Shown: piece by piece, positions 52,033 to 53,785 of the stretch
How positions within the stretch are numbered: position 1 is the stretch's first letter
How the letters are laid out: every line of letters begins with the position of its first letter
DNA from: Liolophura sinensis
Taxonomy: Eukaryota; Mollusca; Polyplacophora; Chitonida; Chitonidae
Reading direction: 5' to 3'
DNA length: 64,000 nucleotides
NCBI RefSeq assembly: GCF_032854445.1
Contig: NC_088301.1
Coordinates: 8,736,281-8,800,280, forward strand
Notes under the pieces: generated by a model
Database searches by the model: none
The model's input: the letters and a program-made list of their open reading frames with translations, nothing else
What the model was told of the DNA's origin: nothing
Translations under genes and position numbers: made by a program

Positions 52033-53785
52033 TGTATTTGATTGGCTTTTAACGCTGTGTTAAAGAATTACTTATTGATATGACAGTGTTCAGGTTTACG
52101 AGTAGAAGAGTTCCCAGAGGAAACCACTGACCTTTACGACTACCACTTAATGCATCACAATATGCATTGCAACAGGCATAGCCAGTCCATATCTTTTTAG
52201 ATTTAGATTTTTGAGTTTGTGTTTGCATTCTCGTTCGAGCGAGCGTATTGACTCATGAATATGTATATCCTGTTTTAGCCCGGCGAAGTGCCTCGGTTGG
52301 TCAGACAGTTTCACTTCCATCGCTGGTCGGAAGGCCGAGATATTCCCAGCTCAAAGATGGCGCTTCTGGACTTACTCAGTATGGTAGAGGAATGGCAGCA
52401 GTTGAATGGCAACCGACCAGTCACTGTCCACTGCATGTGAGTTAGCCAATGTTTTTGCCAGTTCTTGTACAACGATAAAGCCATTAATATTGTAACACTG
52501 ATTTTTTATCAAAAATAAAATGAAGAACATATGTATGAGAATGATGTAGAAGTACAGTTTTTTAATACCAACAAAAGTCAGATTTAATTTCACCTCTCAT
52601 GCGGTCTGTATGTAAGGGTATCAAAGCTTCGGGTACAATATCGCGGCGACTAACCAGGTGCTGTTCTCTGCTCAGTCTGTCAAACTGACCAGTGAGGCCG
52701 CAGGTTCAAATCCAGCTCTCGCTAGTGCGGCTGTTACCGAAATGAGAAAGTTTGCCTTGTGCTTGGTAATGGCGACAGATCAGTTCCAGTCAGTCCGGTT
52801 TGCTCTTCAAACAAATAAATCTGTTGTTAAAAATAATTAAACAGGGAGATTATCACCAATCACATAAATAATTAAATAAATAAATAAATATCTGGGATTC
52901 ATGTCATGTATGTAAACTATGTGAGATAAAACATCATGACAAAGCTATTAAATGAATATGGGGTGTAACTTATTCGGAAAATAAACAAAAAGATCAAAAT
53001 TATTTTAATTGGTGAACGCTTCCATTTTAAGGCAGAGTCAGGATTCCAATTAGACAACGGTACAGTACAATATTGAGAAAAACGGGATGCATATTATAAT
53101 ATTGTCAGTTTGAACTTTCATTGCGCCATATGAATTCACAAATGCTAATACGGCTAATGTTTTGGTTTCAGGAACGGTGCTAGTCGCAGTGGGCTGTACT
53201 GTGCGGTCAGCTGTGTTTTGGAGCGTGTGAGAATCGACCAGGAAGTCGACGTGTTCCAAGCAGTCAAACAACTCAGAATCAACCGGTCACAACTCGTGGA
53301 AAGCCTGGTAAGAACTGGAACCGAGCAGACTAAAATCAAGTTGTCTGTTTTTTTTTCTCTCTCTCTCTCTCTCTCTCTTAGTCCACAAAGTATCTTTGAA
53401 AACATCTTTTATTGGGGTTTTCTTTTCTGTCTCTTTGCTTGAGTTAATACTTGTAAATTGCAAATTTCGGTAAAACTTAGAGACATTAATTAGCTCTTTG
53501 TTTTAGGCGTTGACGTATTTGGCATGTTAAAATGAACTGTGAATGTGGATTTACCATTCGCTTCGCATAGTTGTGCAACAATCAACATCTGTACTAAGTT
53601 TGAAATTTGATCTTCATTAGTACTTCATGTCTATGTAATACTAATGAAAATTTTTCTGACTTCTAATTTTTGATTTTTCTGCTTATTGCTTTCTGTGTTT
53701 TTTATTCCAGGAACAGTACAAATTTTGCTACGACATCGTCCAGGACTACCTTAACTTCATCGAAAGAACTTCTTCCATTGCGTAG
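13477..53785 (+). CDS. Receptor-type protein tyrosine phosphatase with EGF-kringle-EGF-EGF-Ig-FN3 ectodomain (33 exons, 5' end missing)
   Basis: This is the gene-level entry; each exon is described separately. Joining the exons gives 1579 residues plus stop. Residue numbers here start at the codon split before exon 1. Order: EGF 1-53, kringle 54-135, EGF 136-181, EGF 182-230, Ig 231-327, FN3 at 328-437, 438-547, 548-644 and 645-751, membrane-proximal FN3-like module 752-888, transmembrane helix about 902-926, juxtamembrane to about 1025, PTP D1 to about 1310, PTP D2 to 1579. D1 Cys is 1214 with acid Asp 1182, so D1 should dephosphorylate phosphotyrosine on the cytoplasmic side. D2 Cys is 1509 but the WPD acid is gone. 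The PTP sequence resembles the R2B family (PTPRM/K/T/U), whose vertebrate members have MAM-Ig-FN3 ectodomains. No MAM domain is visible here. Signal peptide and N-terminus are not found. Ligand and substrate are unknown. Confidence 0.93.
16030..16600. repeat. 90-bp minisatellite in intron 1
   Basis: The word gacaatatgga recurs at about 16044, 16133, 16223, 16313, 16403 (gacaag variant), 16474 and 16560. The central copies are 90 bp apart and the last ones are shorter. Because 90 is divisible by three, open frames of 129 aa (minus) and 66 aa (plus) arise. They have no start or codon support, and I treat them as artefacts. Confidence 0.9.
17515..17690 (-). mobile_element. SINE family A, 3' two-thirds
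   Basis: Reading +: a (ttga)n run, gtacgccgcactcaagaata, cacttatacgatggcggcc, then gggaaacccacgaccatcc and gcaggctataagcagacc. This is the reverse complement of the SINE from its tail inward. The tRNA-like head is missing. Confidence 0.85.
18600..18856 (-). mobile_element. SINE family A, near full length with tRNA-like head
   Basis: Tail side: gttttacgccgtactcaaga at 18622. The body follows (gcagagcctgggggaaaacc, ggttgctggaagaccttt). The head lies at about 18770-18856. On the minus strand the head reads ggctcagttggttagcgcgc (A-box-like) and gagttcaagtccagctcatg (B-box-like), so it is tRNA-derived and pol III-type. It may relate to the molluscan RUDI/V-SINE group, but that is from memory and unchecked. 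Confidence 0.85.
19205..19715. repeat. Irregular 50-73 bp tandem array in intron 1
   Basis: The motif gattcagctcaaaccgttt recurs at about 19212, 19285, 19348, 19404, 19461, 19513, 19570, 19632 and 19693. Spacers of the type ctcgtttagttctccattta lie between copies. The spacing varies, so indels are common. The array ends about 350 bp before the kringle exon. Confidence 0.9.
20067..20312 (+). CDS. Exon 2: complete kringle domain
   Basis: Acceptor ctgtatttcag ends at 20066 and donor gtaggt starts at 20313. Phase is 1/1, 82 residues in one exon. The six kringle cysteines are present, with diagnostic blocks [27 protein letters not shown] and a final NC. The loop that in lysine-binding kringles reads NPDGD after NYCR is here TTHDAH, so the paired acidic centre is not intact. 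Lysine binding is therefore doubtful, although the Trp in RWEYC is kept. Kringles are known in ROR kinases, plasminogen and HGF. I know of none in a receptor tyrosine phosphatase. The reverse strand shows long open frames that are shadows. Confidence 0.95.
20313..21532 (+). other. Intron 2 (1.2 kb)
   Basis: I see no repeat family or other gene in it. It is AT-rich single-copy-looking sequence. Confidence 0.6.
21533..21670 (+). CDS. Exon 3: EGF-like domain 2
   Basis: Acceptor accgtctccccctag ends at 21532. The donor is gttctt at 21671, a weak non-consensus site after acag. Phase is 1/1, 46 residues. Eight cysteines are present: [10 protein letters not shown], then AKECHC, then the Cys of FETC, MC, RGRC and FGC. 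A second possible acceptor (ccccgcag ending at 21542) would remove the first Cys and is disfavoured. The frame joins exons 2 and 4 cleanly. Confidence 0.87.
21995..22141 (+). CDS. Exon 4: EGF-like domain 3
   Basis: Acceptor cacgtttcag ends at 21994 and donor gtatgc starts at 22142. Phase is 1/1, 49 residues. There are eight cysteines in the same layout as the other two EGFs: [19 protein letters not shown], then CEC and a final KC. The gap between cysteines five and six is longer (DRFSGPSSS). Introns 3 and 4 are only about 320 and 290 bp. Confidence 0.9.
22428..22718 (+). CDS. Exon 5: immunoglobulin-like domain
   Basis: Acceptor acttttttcag ends at 22427 and donor gtaagt starts at 22719. Phase is 1/1, 97 residues. 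The B-strand Cys is in [12 protein letters not shown] and the F-strand Cys in [10 protein letters not shown], 55 residues apart, which fits an Ig fold. The usual core Trp after the first Cys is replaced by an aliphatic residue. NCT is an N-glycosylation sequon. The domain follows the EGF run directly, as Ig3 does in Tie kinases. Confidence 0.87.
22719..24511 (+). other. Intron 5 (1.8 kb)
   Basis: It contains a short (ta)n near 22836. A fragment at about 24270-24390 shares gcagaattagata with repeat family M. No other exon was seen. Confidence 0.6.
24512..24841 (+). CDS. Exon 6: fibronectin type III domain 1
   Basis: Acceptor tttcttttgacag ends at 24511 and donor gtaagg starts at 24842. Phase is 1/1. 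The 110 residues hold the whole domain in one exon. FN3 landmarks are the Trp in ISMAWEPW, the [16 protein letters not shown] strand (L-x-P-x-T-x-Y) and a Pro/Gly-rich G-strand end. The other FN3 domains of this gene are each split by an intron. There are extra Cys at FCGKKC and IVC. Confidence 0.9.
24842..28494 (+). other. Intron 6 (3.7 kb)
   Basis: It includes a repeat piece at about 25296-25480 related to 44446-44640. It also has a C-rich run near 27380-27410 and a gacagacag microsatellite near 28235-28262. No exon was recognised. Confidence 0.6.
25296..25480. repeat. Dispersed repeat, related to 44446-44640
   Basis: Both stretches share the order cttgactt/ttgactgg, caaaa-ttgaaac, gcttattttc/acttatttta, accacttcatcaatgttat and cattgtgac-a-ttttaa. 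They are diverged, with no coding potential seen. The family is unknown and other copies may lie outside the window. Confidence 0.5.
28495..28586 (+). CDS. Exon 7: FN3 domain 2, first part
   Basis: Acceptor gtttatcacag ends at 28494 and donor gtaagt starts at 28587. Enters in phase 1 and leaves in phase 0. It codes [10 protein letters not shown] at the start and STLTVKWK at the end, where Trp is the core FN3 tryptophan. The split after the W-x motif recurs in FN3 domains 3 and 4, although at slightly different points. Confidence 0.85.
28940..29190 (+). mobile_element. SINE family A, near full length
   Basis: The head is degenerate (ggctccggtggtgagcgg), followed by gggagcctctcaccaatgtg and gtcgctgtgagcccagctca. 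The core is gtgggaaggtcttccagc, tcgtgggtttccactgggcc and tgcccggtttcctctcacca. The tail is gtcgtataagtgaaatattc, then an aaataaataaa end. It lies in intron 7. Confidence 0.85.
29403..29640 (+). CDS. Exon 8: FN3 domain 2, second part
   Basis: Acceptor ttccactttgcag ends at 29402 and donor gtagga starts at 29641. Enters in phase 0 and leaves in phase 1. Landmarks are the C-strand [12 protein letters not shown] and [14 protein letters not shown] (L-x-P-x-T-x-Y), ending ENCAQTPEA. Together with exon 7 it makes a 110-residue FN3 domain. Confidence 0.88.
30671..30891 (+). CDS. Exon 9: FN3 domain 3, first part
   Basis: Acceptor ccttactttcag ends at 30670 and donor gtaaat starts at 30892. Enters in phase 1 and leaves in phase 0. 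Landmarks are [19 protein letters not shown] (core Trp), the [10 protein letters not shown] strand and [13 protein letters not shown] is a possible N-glycosylation site. Confidence 0.9.
30949..31040 (+). mobile_element. SINE family A, 3' tail fragment
   Basis: It reads ggccataatgctggctaccg, tcgtttaagtgaaatattct, tgagtacggcgtataacacc, then taaataaataa. It starts 57 bp past the exon 9 donor in a short intron. Confidence 0.8.
31235..31304 (+). CDS. Exon 10: FN3 domain 3, C-terminal strand
   Basis: Acceptor aaaaaatcttgcag ends at 31234 and donor gtaaga starts at 31305. Enters in phase 0 and leaves in phase 1. It codes [20 protein letters not shown], the classic V-x-A-x-N-x-x-G-x-G end of an FN3 domain. 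It is only 70 bases long. Confidence 0.9.
31340..31578 (+). mobile_element. SINE family A, near full length, next to exon 10
   Basis: The head includes ctccctgtccgaggtggc, gcgtctcacaaatgtggtcg and ctgtgagttcaagcccagct (B-box-like). The core is aacgtgggaaggtctaccag. The tail is atcgtataagtgaaacattc, tgaatacggcgtaaaatacg and an aataaataaata end. It begins about 35 bp after the exon 10 donor, in the sense orientation. Confidence 0.85.
31827..31933 (+). CDS. Exon 11: FN3 domain 4, first part
   Basis: Acceptor ctttttaatttag ends at 31826 and donor gtatgt starts at 31934. Enters in phase 1 and leaves in phase 0. It codes [20 protein letters not shown], then the core Trp and [17 protein letters not shown] is a possible glycosylation site. 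Confidence 0.88.
31934..34986 (+). other. Intron 11 (3.1 kb)
   Basis: It contains a T/TTTTG-rich run at about 32060-32110, a (ttta)n-flanked SINE-tail remnant near 33510-33560 and a family A SINE at about 34680-34850. A degenerate element-like stretch lies at 32290-32465. No further exon was recognised. Confidence 0.6.
34680..34850 (+). mobile_element. SINE family A, 3' two-thirds
   Basis: It reads ggccgtacgtgggacggtcc, tcagcaacctgcggatggtc, gtaggtttcccacgggttct, then gcgaaatattcttgagcgcg, ttaaaacaccagtcaaatag and an aaataaata end. The head is lost. Confidence 0.85.
34987..35200 (+). CDS. Exon 12: FN3 domain 4, second part
   Basis: Acceptor atttccttccag ends at 34986 and donor gtaggt starts at 35201. 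Enters in phase 0 and leaves in phase 1. After a basic/acidic stretch ([18 protein letters not shown]) it has [16 protein letters not shown] and ISNTGAGPE, the usual FN3 F- and G-strand signatures. Confidence 0.9.
35201..37475 (+). other. Intron 12 (2.3 kb)
   Basis: It contains a head-side SINE family A fragment at 37235-37410 and otherwise AT-rich sequence. Open frames here have no splice support. Confidence 0.6.
37235..37410 (-). mobile_element. SINE family A, head and core
   Basis: Reading +: aacccacgaccatccgcagg, ttgctgacaaaccttcccat, gtacggccggagaggaaacc, agcatgagctggacttgaac, then gtgctaaccccctcggccac. The B-box and A-box regions are on the minus strand. The 3' tail is absent, so the copy ends inside the core. 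Confidence 0.85.
37476..37566 (+). CDS. Exon 13: membrane-proximal FN3-like module, first part
   Basis: Acceptor tttctgtgcag ends at 37475 and donor gtacat starts at 37567. Enters in phase 1 and leaves in phase 2. It codes [20 protein letters not shown], then [10 protein letters not shown]. The frame continues into exon 14 as ...[11 protein letters not shown], typical of the last extracellular module of R2 phosphatases. Confidence 0.85.
38469..38745 (+). CDS. Exon 14: membrane-proximal module with basic cleavage-type site
   Basis: Acceptor gtgtcttgcag ends at 38468 and donor gtaggt starts at 38746. Enters in phase 2 and leaves in phase 0. After [12 protein letters not shown] comes EKRRRQAR (residues 795-802), containing RQAR, a minimal R-x-x-R proprotein-convertase site. 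Then [14 protein letters not shown] and GGYYNAPL follow, matching the conserved pre-membrane region of LAR- and mu-type phosphatases, where cleavage makes a two-chain receptor. Cleavage here is inferred from that similarity. Confidence 0.9.
38850..39145. repeat. Degenerate 22-bp minisatellite in intron 14
   Basis: About a dozen copies of a unit like ttgacgattgccactgaata. They are well matched at the left and progressively degraded toward 39145. It lies between exons 14 and 15 and has no other sign of function. Confidence 0.85.
39294..39336 (+). CDS. Exon 15: extracellular stalk
   Basis: Acceptor gttatcttgacag ends at 39293 and donor gtgagt starts at 39337. Enters in phase 0 and leaves in phase 1. 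It codes only [14 protein letters not shown]. It is very short, and is supported by both splice sites and by phase agreement with exons 14 and 16. Confidence 0.75.
39688..39802 (+). CDS. Exon 16: transmembrane helix
   Basis: Acceptor gtgtcatttcag ends at 39687 and donor gtaagt starts at 39803. Enters in phase 1 and leaves in phase 2. It codes [12 protein letters not shown], then a strongly hydrophobic stretch of about 25 residues ([20 protein letters not shown] then FLLIW, residues 902-926). The next exon opens with KKR, a stop-transfer basic cluster. Confidence 0.93.
39870..40050 (+). mobile_element. Possible tRNA-derived SINE, third head type
   Basis: It has a B-box-like gagttcgaatccagca at about 39888, after accagtgaggtcc. 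The body ends ccttggtgaaatatgcctac and aataaaagaacttt. A related head (gaccagtgaggccgcaggtt and caaatccagctctcgc) occurs at 52640-52840. Confidence 0.5.
40230..40480 (+). repeat. Dispersed repeat family M, partial copy
   Basis: It matches the inside of the family: aacttataaactagcatgcc, the ctggaacattctttgcgtct region, ctgcttttctttacatgaat, then ctttctaagttttggtgg. Compare 42460-42660 and 63370-63540. It sits in the intron before exon 17. Confidence 0.5.
40565..40686 (+). CDS. Exon 17: juxtamembrane segment 1
   Basis: Acceptor gtctctttcag ends at 40564 and donor gtaggc starts at 40687. Enters in phase 2 and leaves in phase 1. It codes [13 protein letters not shown], then a Ser/Pro-rich stretch ([20 protein letters not shown]). 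SP and TP dipeptides are possible proline-directed kinase sites. The minus-strand frame here is a shadow. Confidence 0.87.
40992..41164 (+). CDS. Exon 18: juxtamembrane segment 2 and start of PTP D1
   Basis: Acceptor cgtttcgtttttcag ends at 40991 and donor gtgagt starts at 41165. Enters in phase 1 and leaves in phase 0. After acidic sequence (CEFEPVYG) comes [17 protein letters not shown] and LKQEYK, which is the helical wedge lead-in to a receptor PTP D1. Confidence 0.9.
41165..42805 (+). other. Intron 18 (1.6 kb) with a family M repeat
   Basis: The right half (about 42345-42705) is a near-complete copy of dispersed repeat family M. The left half shows no recognisable feature. Confidence 0.65.
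42345..42705 (+). repeat. Dispersed repeat family M, long copy
   Basis: It opens cataactgtgtttagttcagc and cttaacccgcg. Then come gtgcagctgagataaatatt, tgattatcgacaggttatat, gattctgatttcatttattc, gcctagaacattcc and ctatacgaatgtctgtt. The order and spacing match 63255-63615. Confidence 0.65.
42806..42893 (+). CDS. Exon 19: PTP D1, KNRYGN loop
   Basis: Acceptor ctttctatctacag ends at 42805 and donor gtaagt starts at 42894. Enters in phase 0 and leaves in phase 1. It codes [20 protein letters not shown], then [15 protein letters not shown] is the phosphotyrosine-recognition loop of classical PTPs. The LPAG-x-TA-x-x-DVAK lead is R2B-like. Confidence 0.93.
43288..43364 (+). CDS. Exon 20: PTP D1, DYINANYID
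   Basis: Acceptor gattttaatttcag ends at 43287 and donor gtaagt starts at 43365. Enters in phase 1 and leaves in phase 0. It codes [16 protein letters not shown], then DYINANYID, a classical PTP motif. Confidence 0.93.
43840..43876 (+). CDS. Exon 21: PTP D1 micro-exon
   Basis: Acceptor ccattctttcag ends at 43839 and donor gtaagt starts at 43877. The 37 bases enter in phase 0 and leave in phase 1, coding [12 protein letters not shown]. With exon 22 this completes the PTP motif Y-I-A-x-Q-G-P. Confidence 0.93.
43920..43990 (+). mobile_element. SINE family A, 3' fragment with internal deletion
   Basis: It reads acccgtttcctcccaccata, atgctggccgccgtcctgaa and aacaccaatcaaacaaataa. The tail's gtataagtgaaatattc block has been lost. 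Confidence 0.75.
44205..44315 (+). mobile_element. SINE family A, 3' fragment
   Basis: It reads cagactctgtcctttttcca, cccaccacaatgttgacctt, cgtcgcatcagtgcaaatat, tcataagtacggtgtaaaac, then accaaataaatata. It is diverged from the consensus of the other copies. Confidence 0.75.
44446..44640. repeat. Dispersed repeat, related to 25296-25480
   Basis: It shares ordered blocks with 25296-25480, including the gacttcatcaatgttat and cattgtga segments. The class is unknown. Confidence 0.5.
44805..44902 (+). CDS. Exon 22: PTP D1, GP-x-x-x-T-x-x-D-x-W block
   Basis: Acceptor gcttgcaatgcag ends at 44804 and donor gtaagt starts at 44903. Enters in phase 1 and leaves in phase 0. It codes [20 protein letters not shown], then [13 protein letters not shown]. 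This is a standard PTP core segment, with the L-x-DIWRM variant of the usual V-x-DFWRM. Confidence 0.93.
44918..45660. repeat. 20-bp minisatellite, about 37 units, in intron 22
   Basis: The unit is ttactcggattattacactg with variants (gttactcagattat, gtgactcgaattat, gttacccggagtgt). It begins 15 bases after the exon 22 donor. From 44921 to 45660 every unit is exactly 20 bases, with no indel. Variants partly alternate, suggesting 40- and 60-bp higher-order units. Its lack of stop codons makes false ORFs of 101 and 168 aa. Confidence 0.97.
46133..46252 (+). CDS. Exon 23: PTP D1, KCDQYWP block
   Basis: Acceptor tttgctgttgtag ends at 46132 and donor gtatga starts at 46253. Phase is 0/0. It codes [20 protein letters not shown], then [22 protein letters not shown]-x-x-YWP is universal in classical PTPs. 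The reading joins exon 22's GR to this RKC. Confidence 0.93.
46541..46689 (+). CDS. Exon 24: PTP D1, WPD loop and catalytic Cys
   Basis: Acceptor ttttcgtacgcag ends at 46540 and donor gtaaga starts at 46690. Enters in phase 0 and leaves in phase 2. It has [13 protein letters not shown] (general acid Asp 1182) and GPPIVHC (nucleophile Cys 1214). The intron falls inside the catalytic signature, between HC and AGVGRTG, and splits the Ser codon. Confidence 0.95.
46891..47026 (+). CDS. Exon 25: PTP D1, AGVGRTG and Q-loop
   Basis: Acceptor gtgattttcag ends at 46890 and donor gtgaga starts at 47027. Enters in phase 2 and leaves in phase 0. It finishes [10 protein letters not shown] (P-loop Arg present), then [22 protein letters not shown]. 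The QT before LEQY is the conserved Q-loop position, so D1 looks fully active. Confidence 0.95.
47808..47957 (+). CDS. Exon 26: end of PTP D1 and inter-domain linker
   Basis: Acceptor atttaccttgacag ends at 47807 and donor gtaagt starts at 47958. Phase is 0/0. It codes [20 protein letters not shown], then [15 protein letters not shown] and a charged linker. The ICG-x-T-x-IP segment is typical of R2B phosphatases. Confidence 0.93.
48474..48573 (+). CDS. Exon 27: start of PTP D2
   Basis: Acceptor gttcttctttcag ends at 48473 and donor gtgaaa starts at 48574. Enters in phase 0 and leaves in phase 1. It codes [14 protein letters not shown], then [12 protein letters not shown], the D2 counterpart of the KNRYGN loop. 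Confidence 0.9.
49001..49074 (+). CDS. Exon 28: PTP D2, NRCRPYL and DYINAVF
   Basis: Acceptor gtaattatttcag ends at 49000 and donor gtaagt starts at 49075. Enters in phase 1 and leaves in phase 0. It codes [16 protein letters not shown], then DYINAVFAN. This resembles the D2 of R2B members. Confidence 0.9.
49653..49787 (+). CDS. Exon 29: PTP D2, [14 protein letters not shown]
   Basis: Acceptor tgttgctcacag ends at 49652 and donor gtaaga starts at 49788. Phase is 0/0. It codes [20 protein letters not shown], then [19 protein letters not shown]. The D2-type Q-x-P-L-x-NT-V-x-DFWRL block is intact. Confidence 0.93.
49788..51453 (+). other. Intron 29 (1.7 kb)
   Basis: It contains a small array at 50605-50745. 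Apart from that it shows AT-rich sequence with no recognisable element. Confidence 0.6.
50605..50745. repeat. Three-copy 49-bp tandem repeat
   Basis: The words gtattgcagtttac and atttacgactg recur, with copies starting at about 50611, 50660 and 50709. They show a few substitutions. It lies in intron 29. Confidence 0.85.
51454..51585 (+). CDS. Exon 30: PTP D2, middle
   Basis: Acceptor gccttttgtacag ends at 51453 and donor gtgagt starts at 51586. Phase is 0/0. It codes [20 protein letters not shown], then [23 protein letters not shown]-x-x-VE is the D2 signature at this point. Confidence 0.9.
51618..51770 (+). mobile_element. SINE family A, 3' part, near exon 30 donor
   Basis: It reads tagggtcttccagcaacttg, ctcatggtcgtgggtttccc, ccaggctctgccggatttcc, gccgtcgtataagtgaaata, ttcttcacttcggcgtaaaa. 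It begins about 32 bp past the exon 30 donor in the sense orientation. Confidence 0.85.
51990..52180 (-). mobile_element. Possible SINE fragment with (tttat)n edge
   Basis: A (ttta)n run (about 51990-52034) leads into gattggcttttaacgctgtg and ttaaagaattacttattgat, which resembles the shared SINE tail in reverse. Then gttcaggtttacgagtag follows. A gttcaggtttacgggtg element also occurs at 58865. The family is uncertain. Confidence 0.45.
52279..52436 (+). CDS. Exon 31: PTP D2, altered WPD loop and D2 Cys
   Basis: Acceptor tatcctgttttag ends at 52278 and donor gtgagt starts at 52437. Enters in phase 0 and leaves in phase 2. The WPD position reads [15 protein letters not shown], so the general acid Asp is absent at its usual place. 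It ends PVTVHC-M, with D2 Cys 1509. As in D1, the intron splits the catalytic signature right after the Cys, one codon in. Confidence 0.93.
52640..52850 (+). mobile_element. Possible tRNA-derived SINE, third head type
   Basis: It has the head-like string ctcagtctgtcaaactgacc, agtgaggccgcaggttcaaa and tccagctctcgctagtgcgg. The B-box-like ggttcaaatcc resembles that of 39888 (gagttcgaatcc). It ends with ttcaaacaaataaatctgtt. Confidence 0.5.
53172..53307 (+). CDS. Exon 32: PTP D2, NGASRSG loop
   Basis: Acceptor gttttggtttcag ends at 53171 and donor gtaaga starts at 53308. Enters in phase 2 and leaves in phase 0. It completes HCMNGASRSG, which still fits C-x5-R-S. Then [26 protein letters not shown] and LVESL follow. 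The Q-loop Gln is replaced by Glu (VES instead of VQT). This is a D2 close to the mu/kappa type. Confidence 0.93.
53349..53380. repeat. T/CT microsatellite after exon 32
   Basis: Poly-T followed by about ten CT units (tttttttctctctctctctc). It lies about 40 bp after the exon 32 donor. Confidence 0.9.
53711..53785 (+). CDS. Exon 33: end of PTP D2 and stop codon
   Basis: Acceptor ttttttattccag ends at 53710. Enters in phase 0. It codes [20 protein letters not shown], then SSIA and a TAG stop at 53783-53785. The E-QY-x-F-x-Y ending is the normal last helix of a receptor PTP D2. No C-terminal PDZ-like motif is obvious. Confidence 0.93.
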   Translation, partial: EQYKFCYDIVQDYLNFIERTSSIA

